From contig WJXW01000001.1 in the NCBI GenBank assembly GCA_015832175.1, forward strand, positions 5,022,001 to 5,086,000: 64,000 nucleotides of DNA, read 5' to 3'. The position numbers and the translations under genes were made by a program. Positions 34,081-45,799 of this stretch are shown piece after piece. The stretch's first letter is position 1. The number at the start of each line of letters is the position of its first letter. The notes under the pieces were generated by a model. That model worked only from the letters and a program-made list of their open reading frames with translations, was not told where the DNA came from and did not search any database. This DNA is from Paraphaeosphaeria minitans (Eukaryota; Ascomycota; Dothideomycetes; Pleosporales; Didymosphaeriaceae).

Positions 34081-37000
34081 AAAAAATAGCCCCTAGTCTA
34101 GCGCTAATATAGAGGCTAAGTGCGATAGTATTAACAAAGGTATAATTAGGGCGAGCTGTGATAGTTAGAGTAGCCAAGACTAGGGTAGGTATAAATAGGC
34201 CTACCCCTACCCTCTACGTCTTCCTTAATAGCATATAGTATGTAGAGGCCCTAATTAATATAGGGTGTGAATACTTTGCGGTAATTAGCCCTAAACTAGC
34301 AGATTTACTTTTACTATAGCGTATTATAATCCTAGCTTAGAAGCTAGAATAGGCTACTAGGTTATTACTATAGATTCTTATTATAGAGATAGTAGTAGTG
34401 CTTTATAATATATTTAGGTAGTAATAGACCTTTTACGCTTATGTAATCCCTAACCTCTACTAGGATATAATGCTAGGGGCCCCCTAGCTAGCTAAGTTTA
34501 GAGTAGTAGTAGATATCTACAGTAGTAAAATTATAGTTAGCGCGGCTAGGGGTTTTATTACTCTTAACACCTAGGCAGTAGAGAGGTAGGGCCTCCTCGC
34601 CACGCTAGTAAATAAGAAGGATAACGCGACACCCTTTAATACTCTAGATAAAAACTAGAAAGGGGTATTCCTAACTTTGCTCTAGGATATTACCTAGATA
34701 CTTATAATAACGCTTCTTTATATAGTAGAACCTCTACCCCCCTATAATATAGCAGGGCTAAGCCTTACTAAAGATAGTAAGACTTTTTCCCTAGAACTAG
34801 TAGAGTACACTACTATTTTTAATAAGACTAAGGTGTTTAGCCTCCTACTATACTAGAGCACATTAGACTACTATATCTACCTAAAGTAGACCCTAAGCAG
34901 CTCCCTCTTAAGACTACTTTAGGGCCTACTATATAGCATGTCTAGAGATTAGCTAGCAGAACTCTAGCGCTAACTTATAGAACTTATAGATAAGGGCTAA
35001 ATATAAGCTAGCTCCTCTTTAGTAAGTGCTTTAGTCCTTCTAGCCCTAAAGCCTAGAGGGAAATAGCGCCTATATGTTAACTATTAGGAGATTAATATAA
35101 TCTCTAAGCTAGATTAGTACCCCTTTCTATTTATTAAAGAGACACTGCGCACCCTCTCCTAGGCTACTTAGTTTATAAAGGTAGATATCTACGCTGCTTT
35201 CTATAAGCTATAAGTTATAGAGGGGAAAGAACACTACACTATATTCTATACCTAGTTTAGCCTTTTTAAGTAGTTAGTAGTCCTATTTAGACTAACTAGG
35301 GCACCTACTATATTCTAGCGCTATATTAATAGCGCTCTAAAGGATACTCTAGGCAATATATATATAGCTTACCTAGATAATGTCCTTATTTATATAATAG
35401 GGCCTCTACGCTAATACTAGGACTATATGCAATAAGTGCTAGGACTCCTATAGGAAGCTAGACTATATATAGATCTAGGGAAATGCAAATTCGCGATAAT
35501 AGAAGTTAGGTATCTAGGGTATTTTATTATAGTAGGTAAGGCTATTCGCCCTAATTTAGTAAAAATATAAGTAATTAATTAATAGGACGCCCTTTTTATA
35601 GTATATATAGTCTACTACTTTATTAGCTTTACTAACTTCTATTGCGACTTTCTCCCCTAATTCTCTAAGTAGGCTGTACCCCTACATGCCCTTACTAAGA
35701 AAGGGGTCCTATTTTAATAGGGCCCTAGAGAATAAGAGGCCTTCTAGGCCCTAAAAAATATATTTATACAGGGCCCTATCCTGGCGCTCTAGGACCTAGA
35801 GCGTAATACACTAGTAGAGGTAAACTACTTAAGTAGCGCTACTAGGGCTTACCTCTTCTAACGTATTAAGGGGATCTAGCACCCTATAGCCTACTACTTT
35901 ACAGCCCTAACACTAGTCTAGTAGAACTACACTATTTATAATAAAGAGCTACTTATAATTGTATAGGCCTTATAAGTATAGAGACTAAAGCTAATAGGAG
36001 TAGCACACCCCTTTAAAATTCTAATAGACTATAAGAACCTTAAATACTTTATAAAGATCTAAGAATTAAGTAAGCGCTAGTACTAGTAGTTAGAGTTACT
36101 CTCTACTTTTTACTTCTACCTCTACTACTAGCCTAGATTCTAGGTAGCTAGACTAGACGTACTAAGCTAGTGTAAGTAGGATATAGCCTAGTAGATAAGA
36201 ATAAACGCCTTACTAATAGTGCCTAGGACTATCTAGGCTACTCTAGTATAGACGCGATCTTTAACAGCGCTAGTAAAGGCTTAGATTTTTACTAACATGT
36301 ATTTATAGGCACTTTAGGACGTAGCTATAGTAGAGTTCCCTCCTTACTATATTAGGCTTAAGGCAGTGCACTATAGTAACTATATATTCTTTATAGTAGC
36401 TACTACTTTCTAGTAAATTAGGGACTATATAATTAGTGCGTATAAGTCCCTTCTATAGTGTAAAGTCCTTTAGGTCCTAGCTTAGAAACCTCTTACTACC
36501 GCTATTATATAGCGCGTATATAAGTCTCTAGTTATAGGCTATCTTAGGAAGAACTCTATGTTTAAGATTATCTCCTAGGACTACTACTAGAATAATATAT
36601 CTAAAGATGTTACCTAATTTATACGTAATTGCCACTGCGTAGGAGTATATATAGACTAGTAGAAGTAGTAAGATCTCTTATAGCTACTCCTAATTATAGA
36701 CTAGTACTAGGCGCAACTCTTAATAGATTTTATAGTAGACCTCCTCTAGGCCTCTATAGCAGCACTGCAATATCTGCTTATAATTACTAATAGGCTGTTA
36801 AAGTATATATAACTAGAAGCTATAACTTCTATAATAGTAGAGCACTGTGTAGCCTACTTCTATAATATATAGTGGCAGTTCTATAGCTTCCCTACCTTAC
36901 TAATTATAGACAGAGGCTTAGACTAGCTAGAAAAGTTCTAGACTACGCTGTGTAAATTAACTAGAATAAAATAACTCCTCTCTATAGTATACTACCCCTA

Positions 37001-37812
37001 GACTAACAGCGGTATAGAGAGAGTGAACTAAAAGGTACTCTTAGTCCTCTATATTATAGTTAACTTTAAATAGATAGACTAGCTAGACTGCCTCTTAGCC
37101 TACTAGCTTACGTTAAATAATAAAGTATCTACTACTATAGGCCTAAGCCTAAACTTTCTACTAAATAGATATTATGTTAATCTCCTTAAGAGAATCCCCT
37201 TACTAGTAGAGTCTACTTACACCTCCGCTAAAAGGGTAAAGCACTTCCTAGACTACTTTAAGAAAAGGATAGCTTTGGCCTAGACTACTATTACCTATAG
37301 ATAGTAGCGCACTATAAAGGCTATAAACTATACCTACTACCCTATAAAGTAATTCTAAGTTAGAGATAAGATATAGTTCTTGCTATATAATATAAAAACT
37401 AACTAGCTAAAAAAGAAACTTAACTAGCTTAAAGTTAAGTACACTATAATAGCTGTGCTATTCCTACTTATAGTAACGCTAGACCTACTTAGTAATCTCT
37501 ATAAGACTGTCTATATTAACCTCTTTAAGTAAGTAGCGGACGATTCCCTGGCTAGTTAGACCTAGACTAACGCCTAGCTAGGTCTAGCCCTAGAGCTAGA
37601 AGAAGCGGACCTAGACCTACGTAAATAGGAAGTAGAGGGGGTTCTACGTATTAAGAACACCTAGGGAAAACAATAATAGGCGCTAGTAAAGTAGACTAGG
37701 TAGGTATTGCTAACTTAGGTGCTAGTTAAAAATATTATAGATACTACAGCTCTAGACTACTTTAAGGCCGCCTAGAAAGACTATAGGCATAATAATAGTC
37801 CTATCTAGCCTA
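34080..37812 (+). pseudogene. B3 pol remnant: PR-RT-RH-IN-chromodomain-like
   Basis: RT about 34930-35700 with active site YLDN (35370-35381; family YLDD). RNase H about 35700-36130 (run YNKELLIIVQAL). Integrase zinc-binding region near 36610 (FIRNCHCVGVYID). The catalytic core keeps D,D35E: Asp 36726-36728 (IDFIVDL), Asp 36909-36911 (IIDRGLD), Glu 37017-37019 (SGIERVN), 61 and 36 codons apart. The C-terminal segment 37620-37810 (QEVEGVLRIKNT, ALVKWTR, DYRHNNSPI, with stops where Gln/Trp is likely) looks like a diverged chromodomain. Many stops; inactive. Confidence 0.85.
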
Positions 37813-37849
37813 TAGGGAAGAATACATAAACATTATAAGGGAAGCTATA

Positions 37850-39294
37850 ATAGGTATTTAAGAATTTATTCTCCTACTAACCTAGTAGAGGCGCTATTTA
37901 TCTAAAAACTACTAAAGGCTATTAGCCCTAGGGTTGCTATAACCAAAGTGGCACTAAAGTAATACTAGGTAGAAATAAAAGGGGACTATAATAACTATAT
38001 TACTTTTTATACTAGTAGTAGTAGCACCTAGAAAGGTGCACTAAGCTAGCCCTAGATAAAGGCTTAGGTAGAGTTACTCTATAAGGCTCTTAATATAGAT
38101 TAAAGGGTATACACTATTAGGCTAGGGCCGCTAGGAGGGTAAAGTAGCGTTAGCCAGGAGCTGTCTTAAGTCGCTCTATAATAGTAGTAAGTAGGTTAGT
38201 AGTCTACGCTTAGGTCTAGGTTATCTTATTTAGGCGCTAGCCTATGCTCTCCTTAGATTGCTAGATATAATTTCCTATATTATTTATCCACCCCGCCACA
38301 TTATTGGCTAACGCTACTAGATTCTAATTATAGTTACTGCTACGCTAGGCTAGAGTTATCTAGAGCGAAGGTGCCACTAGGGCCATATCTATACTAGGGG
38401 GGGCGACTACTGTTCTGTTACTACGCTAAGGTAGGGGTATAGTAGGGGAGTCTAGCTTCTAGATTAGGCTAGAGTTCTTAAGTGCTAAGTTTAGGTACCG
38501 CTTATACTACTAGGCTAAGTAGTAGAACTCTACTGTAAAGGTAGGCAGCGTTCTAGTTATAGGCTTCTAGGGGTTAGTGTTATATATTCTAGGATTATAG
38601 ATATATAAATTACTATTAACCTAGCCTTACTCTATATATTTAATCTAGAGGCACAGAGCCTGCCTTAGGCCTAGGTTATTAGTAAAGGGGGCAGAATTAT
38701 ACTAGTAGGTGGCCTTAGTATAATAGTAGGCGCTATAAAAGTGGCCCTAAAATAGTTAATAGCTATATAAACATTAATAATAGCCTAGAATACAAAGCTA
38801 TAGACTTACTCTACGCGCTTAAACTACTTTAGGCGCCTAATGTATTTAATATATATAAGGCCTATATTAGGGTTAGCTAGCTCTTTATCTAAACTGTTTT
38901 TTTAAAAGACCGCGCTCTTAGTAACATAGAGCCGCTTTAGAGTATAGGTAGAGGTAATAGAGTTAGGGTAATTAGCTAGTACACGCCTTTTAGAAGTTAT
39001 AAAGGGGTAAAGGTAATTACTACTATTAGGCTATTATATAGGCGTGTTAAGACTTTAGAGAATCTCTTTTACTTTAGTATTATTAATCTCCTCTTTAGTG
39101 TGCGTATAGCTAGGCTTAGTAAGGCGCTAGTTTAGGTCTAAAGGGTTATTACTACTACTACTACTAGAACTAAAGAGATCTACTAAGGTGGCGCTACTTT
39201 AGAGGCTATTATTAATAATATTAATATTAGCTGCGGCCACAAATAGAACACTAAAAAAGAGGGCTAGGAGGCTAATAAGAGTATAGGGGCGTAT
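37850..39294 (-). pseudogene. Antisense ORF of B3, signal-peptide-like start
   Basis: Minus-strand frame of about 480 codons filling the 3' region between integrase and the 3' LTR. It starts at ATA 39294-39292 (ATG expected) with RPYTLISLLALFFSVLFVA then NINIINNS, a hydrophobic leader ending in small residues. Downstream regions match B1 and B2 (KELANPNIGLIYIK type). This is the only complete copy in the window. Interruptions are TAA/TAG only, so the frame cannot be proven by openness; evidence is composition, conserved position in three copies and the leader. Confidence 0.55.
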
Positions 39295-39702
39295 AGTGTA
39301 GGAGTAGGAGGGGGACTAGATTAGGGCTAGAAAGAGATAGGGATAGAAGTAGTTATAGATAGTTAAGGAAGTTAGAATAGGCGCAGGTTAGGGTTAGTAT
39401 AGAAAAAAGAGAGTAGAGAAGAGAAGAAGGAAAGTAGAGTAACATAGATATAAAGAGACTATAATAGCGACGCACTACTAAGGTAACAGATATATAATAA
39501 TTATATTAGAAAGGGCAGGAGCGCTATCCTATCGCCTTATAATAATAAAGTAAATAAATAAACTACCTAATAAGGGCCTTTACTTTAAGGCCGCCTTAGG
39601 GCTACCTTTACACTACTGCCTTACTATAGTATAATACTCCTAAGATCTCTAAAGCTTACTTTATAACTATAAGACATTTGAAACTAAGTAAGGTCTAGGG
39701 TA

Positions 39703-39894
39703 TATAATAGGCTAAGGCATAGCCCTAGCCTTTAGAAGGATCTTAAGGAAAGGAACTACCCTAAAGAAGTAGACTTACTAAGGAAAACTCTTTTTATAAG
39801 TGGTACACCCCCCTATAGAGACTTAATACCTAGAATTTATTCTTTATATTTGGCACTTATAGTTCTGTTTATTCTCTAAGGCTAGCCCATAACA
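39703..39894 (+). repeat. B3 3' LTR
   Basis: Same length as the 5' LTR; starts TATAATAGGC (RIP-changed) and ends CCATAACA. Preceded by AAGTAAGGTCTAGGG, a plausible purine tract. LTR differences are mostly transitions. Confidence 0.92.
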
Positions 39895-39899
39895 GTGGT

Positions 39900-42256
39900 A
39901 TACTATAGAGAGGAGTTATTTTATTCTAGTTAATTTATACAGCGTAGTCTAGAACTTCCCTAGTTAGTCTAAGCCTCTATCTATAATTAGTAAGGTAGGG
40001 AAGCTATAGAACTACTACTATATATTATAAAAGTAGGCTACACAGTGCTTTACTATTATAGAAGTTATAGCTTCTAGTTATATATACTTTAACAGCCTAT
40101 TAGTAATTATAAGTAGGTATTATAGTGCTACTATAGAGGCCTAAGGGAGGTCTACTATAAAATCTATTAAAAGTTGCGCCTAGTACTAGTCTATAATTAG
40201 AAGTGGCTATAAGAGACCTTACTACTTCTACTAGTCTATATACGCTCCTGCGCAGTGGTAATTATATATAAATTAGGTAATATCTTTAGATATATTATCC
40301 TAGTAGTAGTCCTAGTAGATAATCTTAAACATAGAGTTCTTCCTAAAATAGTTTATAACTAGAGACTTATGTGCGCGCTGTATAATAGTAGTAGTAAAAG
40401 GTTTCTAAGCTAGGACCTAAAGAACTCCTTACTATAGGAGGAACTTATATATACTAATTATGCAGTCCCTAATTTATTAAGAGATAGTAGTTACTATAAG
40501 AAATATATAGTTACTATAGCGCACTACCTTAAGCATAATATAGTAGGGGGGAACTCTACTATAGCTATATTCTAGAGTGCCTATAAATGCGTGTTAGTAA
40601 AGATCTAAGCCTCTACTAGTGCTATTAAAGATTGCGTCTACACTAGAGTAGCCTAAATCGTTCTAGACACTATTAGCGGGGCGTTTATTTTTATTTATTA
40701 GGCTATATTCTACTTACGCTAGCTTAGTGCGTTTAGTCTAGTTATCTAGAATCTAGGCTAGTAGTAGAGGTAGAAGTAAAAGGTAAAAAGTAACTCTAAC
40801 TACTAGTACTAGCGCTTACTTAATTCTTAGATCTTTATAAAGTATTTAAGGTTTTTATAGTCTATTAGAATTTTAAAGGGGTGTACTACTCCTATTAGCT
40901 CTAGTCTCTATATCTATAGGGTCTATATAATTATAAGCAGCTCTTTATTATAAATAGTGTAGTTCTACTAGACTAGTGTTAGGGCTATAGAGTAGTAGGC
41001 TATAAGGTGCTAGATTCCCTTAATATATTAGAAGAGGCAGGTCCTAGTAGCGCTGCCTAAGTAGTTCGCCTCTACTAGTGTATTACGCTCTAGGTCCTAG
41101 AGCGCCAGAATAGGGCCCTATATAAACATGTTCTTTAGGGCCTAGAAAGCCTCTTATTCCTTAGGGCCCTATTAAAATAGGACCCTTTTCTTAGTAAGGG
41201 CATATAGGGGTACAGCCTACTTAGAGAATTAGGGGAGAAAGTTGTAATAGAAGTTAGTAAAGCTAATAAAGTAGTAGACTATATATACTATATAGGGGGT
41301 GTTCTATTAATTAATTACTTATATTTTTACTAGATTAGGGCGAATAGTCTTGCCTGCTGTAATAAAATACCCTAGGTACCTAACCTCTGTTATCGCGAAT
41401 TTACATTTCCCTAGGTCTATATATAGTCTAGCTTTCTATAGAAGTCCTAGGACTTATTACATATAGTCCTAGTGTTAGCGTAGAAGCCCTATTATATAGA
41501 TAAGGACATTATTTAGGTAAGCTATATATATATCGCCTAGGGTATTCTTTAGAGCGCTATTAATATAGCGCTAGAATATAGTAAGTGCCCTAGTTAGTCT
41601 AAATAGGACTACTAACTACTTAAAGAGGCTAAACTAGGTATAAAATATAGTATAGTGTTCTTCCCTCTCTATAATTTATAGCTTATAAAAGGTAGCGCAG
41701 ATATCTACTTTTATAAACTAAGTAGTCTAGAAAAGGGTGCGCAGTGTCTCTTTAATAAGTAGAAAAAAGTACTAATTTAGCTTAGAAATTACATTAATCT
41801 CCTAATAGTTAATATATAGGCGCTATTTCCCTTTAAGCTTTAAGGCTAGAAGAACTAAAGTACCTACTAAAGAGAAACTAACTTATATCTAGCCCTTATC
41901 TATAAGTTCTGTAAGTTGGCGCTAGAGTTCTACTAGCTAATCTCTAGATATACTATATAGTAGGCCCTAGGATAGTCTTAGGAGGGAGCTGCTTAGGGTC
42001 TACTTTAGGTAGATATAGTAGTTTAACGTACCCTAGTATAGTAGAAGGCTAAATACCTTAGTCTTATTAAAAATAGTAGTATACTCTACTAGTTCTAAGG
42101 GGAGAGTCTTACTATCTTTAGTAAGACCTAGCCCTACTACATTATAGGGGGGTAGGGGTCCTACTGTGCGAGGAAGCGTTATTGCGAGTATCTAGGTAAT
42201 ATCCTAGAGTGAAGTTAGAAATACCCCTTCCTAGTCTTTATCTAGAGTATTAAAGT
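39900..42256 (-). mobile_element. B2 (right segment): internal part, 5'-truncated
   Basis: Continues B2 beyond B3 and matches B1 8688-11045: integrase, RNase H, RT (minus strand; RT site region near 41510-41525). Homology stops at about 42256, where unrelated sequence begins, so gag and the 5' LTR are missing. 42257-42385 is unrecognised, with no gene. Confidence 0.87.
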
Positions 42257-42385
42257 AGTATACGTTGCGGCCTTAGTCTTACTCGTAACTTAGCTTAATA
42301 TAGAGAAAATAGGGGTCTTTAAGCCCCTTATTACTTATAACAAATAGGCTGCTGTAATAGCAGCATTTATACTAATATTTAGCTA

Positions 42386-43129
42386 GCCACTTAGAGCTAT
42401 AGGGCTTATAGGGCTATTAATTTCCTAGACAGCACAGATAGGCGCTGGCCACTTAGAGCTATAAGGCTTATAAGACTACTAATTTCTAAAAACGCATAAA
42501 CAGACGCTGGCCACTTAGAGCTATAGGGCTTATAAGGCTACCTATTTTATAGATAGCGCTACTAGGCGCTAGCTACTTAGAGCTATAGGGCTTATAGGGC
42601 TACTAATTTCTAAAGACGTATAGATAGACACTAGTTACTTAAAGCTATAGGGCTTATAGGGCTACCTATTTTATAGATAACGCTACTAGGCGCTAGCCAC
42701 TTAGAGCTATAGGGCTTATAGGGCTACTAATTTCTAAGGACGTATAGATAAACGCTAGCCACTTAGAGCTATAGGGCTTATAGGGCTACCTATTTTATAG
42801 ATAGCGCTACTAGGCGCTAGCCACTTAGAGCTATAGGGCTTATAGGGCTACTAATTTCTAAGGACGTATAGATAAACGCTAGCCACTTAGAGCTATAGGG
42901 CTTATAGGGCTGCCTATTTTATAGATAGTGCTACTAGACGCTAGCTACTTAGAGCTATAGGGCTTATAGGGCTGCCTATTTTATAGATAGCGCTCCTAGG
43001 CGCTAGCCACTTAAAGCTATAGGGCTTATAGGGCTACCTATTTCTAAGGACGCATAGACAGACACTACCCACTTAGAGCTATAGGGCTTATAGGGCTACT
43101 ATTTTATAGATAGCACCTACTCTAAATTT
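42386..43129. repeat. 62-bp minisatellite, 12 units, two alternating subtypes
   Basis: Units start at exact 62-bp steps: 42386, 42448, 42510, 42572, 42634, 42696, 42758, 42820, 42882, 42944, 43006, 43068. The constant half is GCCACTTAGAGCTATAGGGC followed by TTATAGGGCT. The variable half is type a (TAATTTCTAAGGACGTATAG) or type b (CCTATTTTATAGATAGCGCT); order a-a-b-a-b-a-b-a-b-b-a-b (unit 11 a hybrid). The alternation implies a 124-bp higher-order unit. The array lies just upstream of the F coding frame. There is no change of length between units, so no spacer-repeat (CRISPR) structure. Confidence 0.95.
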
Positions 43130-43189
43130 TTATTTGTCTCTACGCACTAGCTCCTCTCTATATACTTTTATTTTTATTTTTTGTAATAT

Positions 43190-43534
43190 CCCTAACTAGG
43201 GTATTATACTACTAACACTATACCACTAAAACTTAACCTTACACTAGAAGAGCAACTAGCTTAGTAAAAGGTGTTAAAGGCGAAGTTAAATAAAGCCTAT
43301 AAGGCCTTCTAGGCCTTTAATAGCACCTCTAACATTAGGATAAAATAAGCTATTTATCTCTATTTACTAAACTATCTTAAAACTAATATTTATTAGTAAG
43401 GCATCGCATTCTACACTTAGTAGTAATAAAACCCTCCTAATTATATACCTATTACTAGTAACTACCTTTTAAGTTACACTTTAGCTAAAGACTTAGCTAA
43501 TTATACTAAGTTTAACGCAATAATTACCTACACC
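43190..43534 (+). pseudogene. F, 5' part: unrecognised gene split by A3
   Basis: Plus-strand frame beginning near PLKLNLTLEEQLA, then LKAKLNKAYKAF, IRIK and SYTLAKDLANYTKFNAIIT. Stops are TAA/TAG. The frame meets the frame of 50241 onward across the shared ATTACC at the A3 boundaries. Helical and charged at the start; no domain recognised. Upstream are an inverted repeat (AATATCCCTA/TAGGGTATT, 43185-43206) and the 62-bp minisatellite. Confidence 0.45.
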
Positions 43535-43949
43535 TATATATTACGTACCAGATAACAACGTGGGACTTAGGCGCTTATAAAGCTGTAATAAAGCGACAAT
43601 AGGGTTATAAACGTAACAAAGAGACGCTAAGTAACTTAGATTAGGTTACGTGATATGCTTAGTTACTTAGTGGCACTAAGTAGTAGAGTAGGTTACGTGA
43701 AGTGCTTAGTTACTTAGTGGCACTAAGTAGCGAAGCAGCCTTAGTATATAGGAACGTAAGGATAGGCTCTCTATACTTATGTTTAATCTGTTTATTAATC
43801 TATTATTTAGATTCTAGCAGACTAAATTATTAACTTATTACACTTCGTAAGATACTATTATATTAATAAGACCTTTTACCTTCTGTAAGTACTCCTGCCT
43901 AAGAACCAACCTTAACCCTTTAGGACTAGCTACCCTCTTAGATTTAATA
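43535..43949 (+). repeat. A3 5' LTR (U3 variant III)
   Basis: The R-U5 portion from AGTATATAGG (43744) to GATTTAATA (43949) matches the other A LTRs. The upstream part is unrelated to variants I and II and holds a 47-bp tandem repeat (43644-43690 and 43691-43737) containing GGTTACGTGA and TTAGTGGCACTAAG. The start is inferred from the length of other LTRs and from ATTACC. Confidence 0.7.
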
Positions 43950-43961
43950 TCTTAAACACCC
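43950..43961 (+). other. A3 primer-binding site
   Basis: TCTTAAACACCC directly after the 5' LTR, identical to the A1 site. Its partner in this LTR is ATGTTTAA (43779-43786), RIP-changed from GTGTTTAA, about 30 nt downstream of the TATATA box. Confidence 0.55.
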
Positions 43962-43984
43962 TTAATATAAGTACTTTATAAACT

Positions 43985-45000
43985 TCTACCTCTTCCACGG
44001 CTTTAGGTGCCGCTAAGATTACTCCTATAAAGGATGGCAGTAAGGCGTATAAACCTAATCTCTACTTTAGTAAACAATCTTAAACTAATGTCTAGATTCT
44101 CTAGTTAGACCTCTACTTCTTTAACTTAGACAAACCTTTTAAAGATAAAAAGAAGGTTATCTTCGCAGTAATATATATGTGAGGAGATATAGGATTATAG
44201 ATCTATCTCTACCTTAAAAAGTACCTAGGAATAGACTACAACAACAATAACGATAATTACGTAAATAAGTACGCTAATGTAGTTAACATTATTAAAAATT
44301 ATAATAACTTTAAAAAATGCCTTAAATAACTCTTTAGGATTGCTAATAAAGACTCTATTACAAAAGTAAAGATTTAGACTATAACTTAGAAATAATTAGC
44401 AGCTAAGTATATAGCTAAGTTTTGCAGATACGCTGTGCAACTTAACTAGGATAATAAATCTCTCTAGGACATGTATAAATAAGGACTTAAATAGAAACTA
44501 CGTAAGGAACTCCTACGTAGTAGTCTATAAATTACTAACCTTAAAGAACTATATAAAGAAACTATTAGAATTAATAAAGAGTAGTTTTTACTATAACAGG
44601 ATTTCCACTAAAACCCTAGGGTAATAAGCTTTAGACAACTAGCAAAAATAGTTTATAAGAACCCTATTAGAATTGTCTAAAAGTAATAGCTAAGGAACTA
44701 CTAGAGATACAAACTAATAGAAAATGTCTAGTTTAACTACATAGGTAAAGGAAAAGGAGAAAGGATAGGCCCTAAGTAGCCTAATAAACGCGTCTCTAAT
44801 AAAAGTTAATAACTAATAACTAAGACCTGTAAATGCTTTATATGTAGTAAACTAGGCTATATAGCTAGGAACTATAGATTAAAGAACAAAGTCTATTAAA
44901 CTAAGTTAAATATACTAACTATTAAGGACTAAGAACCTAATAAGGAATAGGAAGTTATTATAACGCTATTTAGTTACTAACGTATTACGCCAGAACAAAG
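43985..45000 (+). pseudogene. A3 gag remnant
   Basis: Capsid-like helical region (runs KVIFAVIYM, LRKELLRSS, NLKELYKETIRINKE), then a zinc knuckle at 44834-44875: CFICSKLG with both first Cys intact, but His and the last Cys are Tyr (YIARNY). A1 shows the reverse damage. A Cys-containing segment follows between gag and protease (45290-45590: CEEPTCAQ, AACNKHL, NKCYN), of unknown role. TAA/TAG interrupt the frame. Confidence 0.78.
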
Positions 45001-45799
45001 TAAGTGATTAGATTTACCTAACTTATAATTATATAAAAATCTAAAAGACAACTCTAACGTATACTATAATATAGAAAACATAGAAGAAATACTAAAATCT
45101 CCTACTCCTCACCTATAAAGTAGGCGGGAAGAAGACAACCCTATGTCACCTAAGTATAAACTAAATGTTTAGGACTACATAGAACCCTACTAGGCACTAA
45201 AAGGAATGCAACCCTATAAAAATAAGAAGTTAGACTACGTACTAAAGTACTATCTAAACTACTAAAATCCTACACACTAATTCTATATATAAACATATTG
45301 CGAAGAACCAACATGCGCACAATATAAGGCAGAGAAAAAGGAGAATAAGAAATAACCTAGAAGGAAACTATACTATAGATAGATATAGATGGACTACCCT
45401 ATTGCAGCTTGTAACAAACACCTCTAGAATAAATAATAAGTAAAATACTTTCCTTACCTCACGCTAAAGGGTAATAAATGCTATAATATACTTATTAACA
45501 GAGACTTTATATAACTATACTAGTACATATATCTAAACTAAGACTGCAAATACTACTATATAGCTAAACATTTGGATAGCTTTATAAACTACCCTATATA
45601 AGAAGTAATAACAGAACTACTAATTTAACTAGTATATAGGAACAGTAAAAACCGTAGGAGGAAAAATAGTAGAATATCTTTACAGAAAGAAGAAGACAAT
45701 CTACACAAATTATATACTTAAGAATAATAATAGAAGCAGATGCTTAGAAACGCATATTAGGCACTAGAACTTAACTATAACCTACACGAACAAATGTCT

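Larger units (their letters stand above)
32758..39894 (+). mobile_element. B3: complete Gypsy element B inserted in B2
   Basis: 7137 bp, plus orientation, 192-bp LTRs (32758-32949 and 39703-39894), perfect duplication GTGGT. It is inserted into the B2 integrase region, near the catalytic Glu, in the opposite orientation. Order: LTR, primer-binding site, gag, protease, RT, RNase H, integrase, chromodomain-like C-terminus, a long 3' region with an antisense ORF, LTR. RIP-degraded throughout. Confidence 0.94.

Noticed and set aside
42386..43129. Possible CRISPR array
   Set aside because: Repeats are contiguous 62-bp units with only two variable halves that recur; there are no unique spacers, and the context is fungal.
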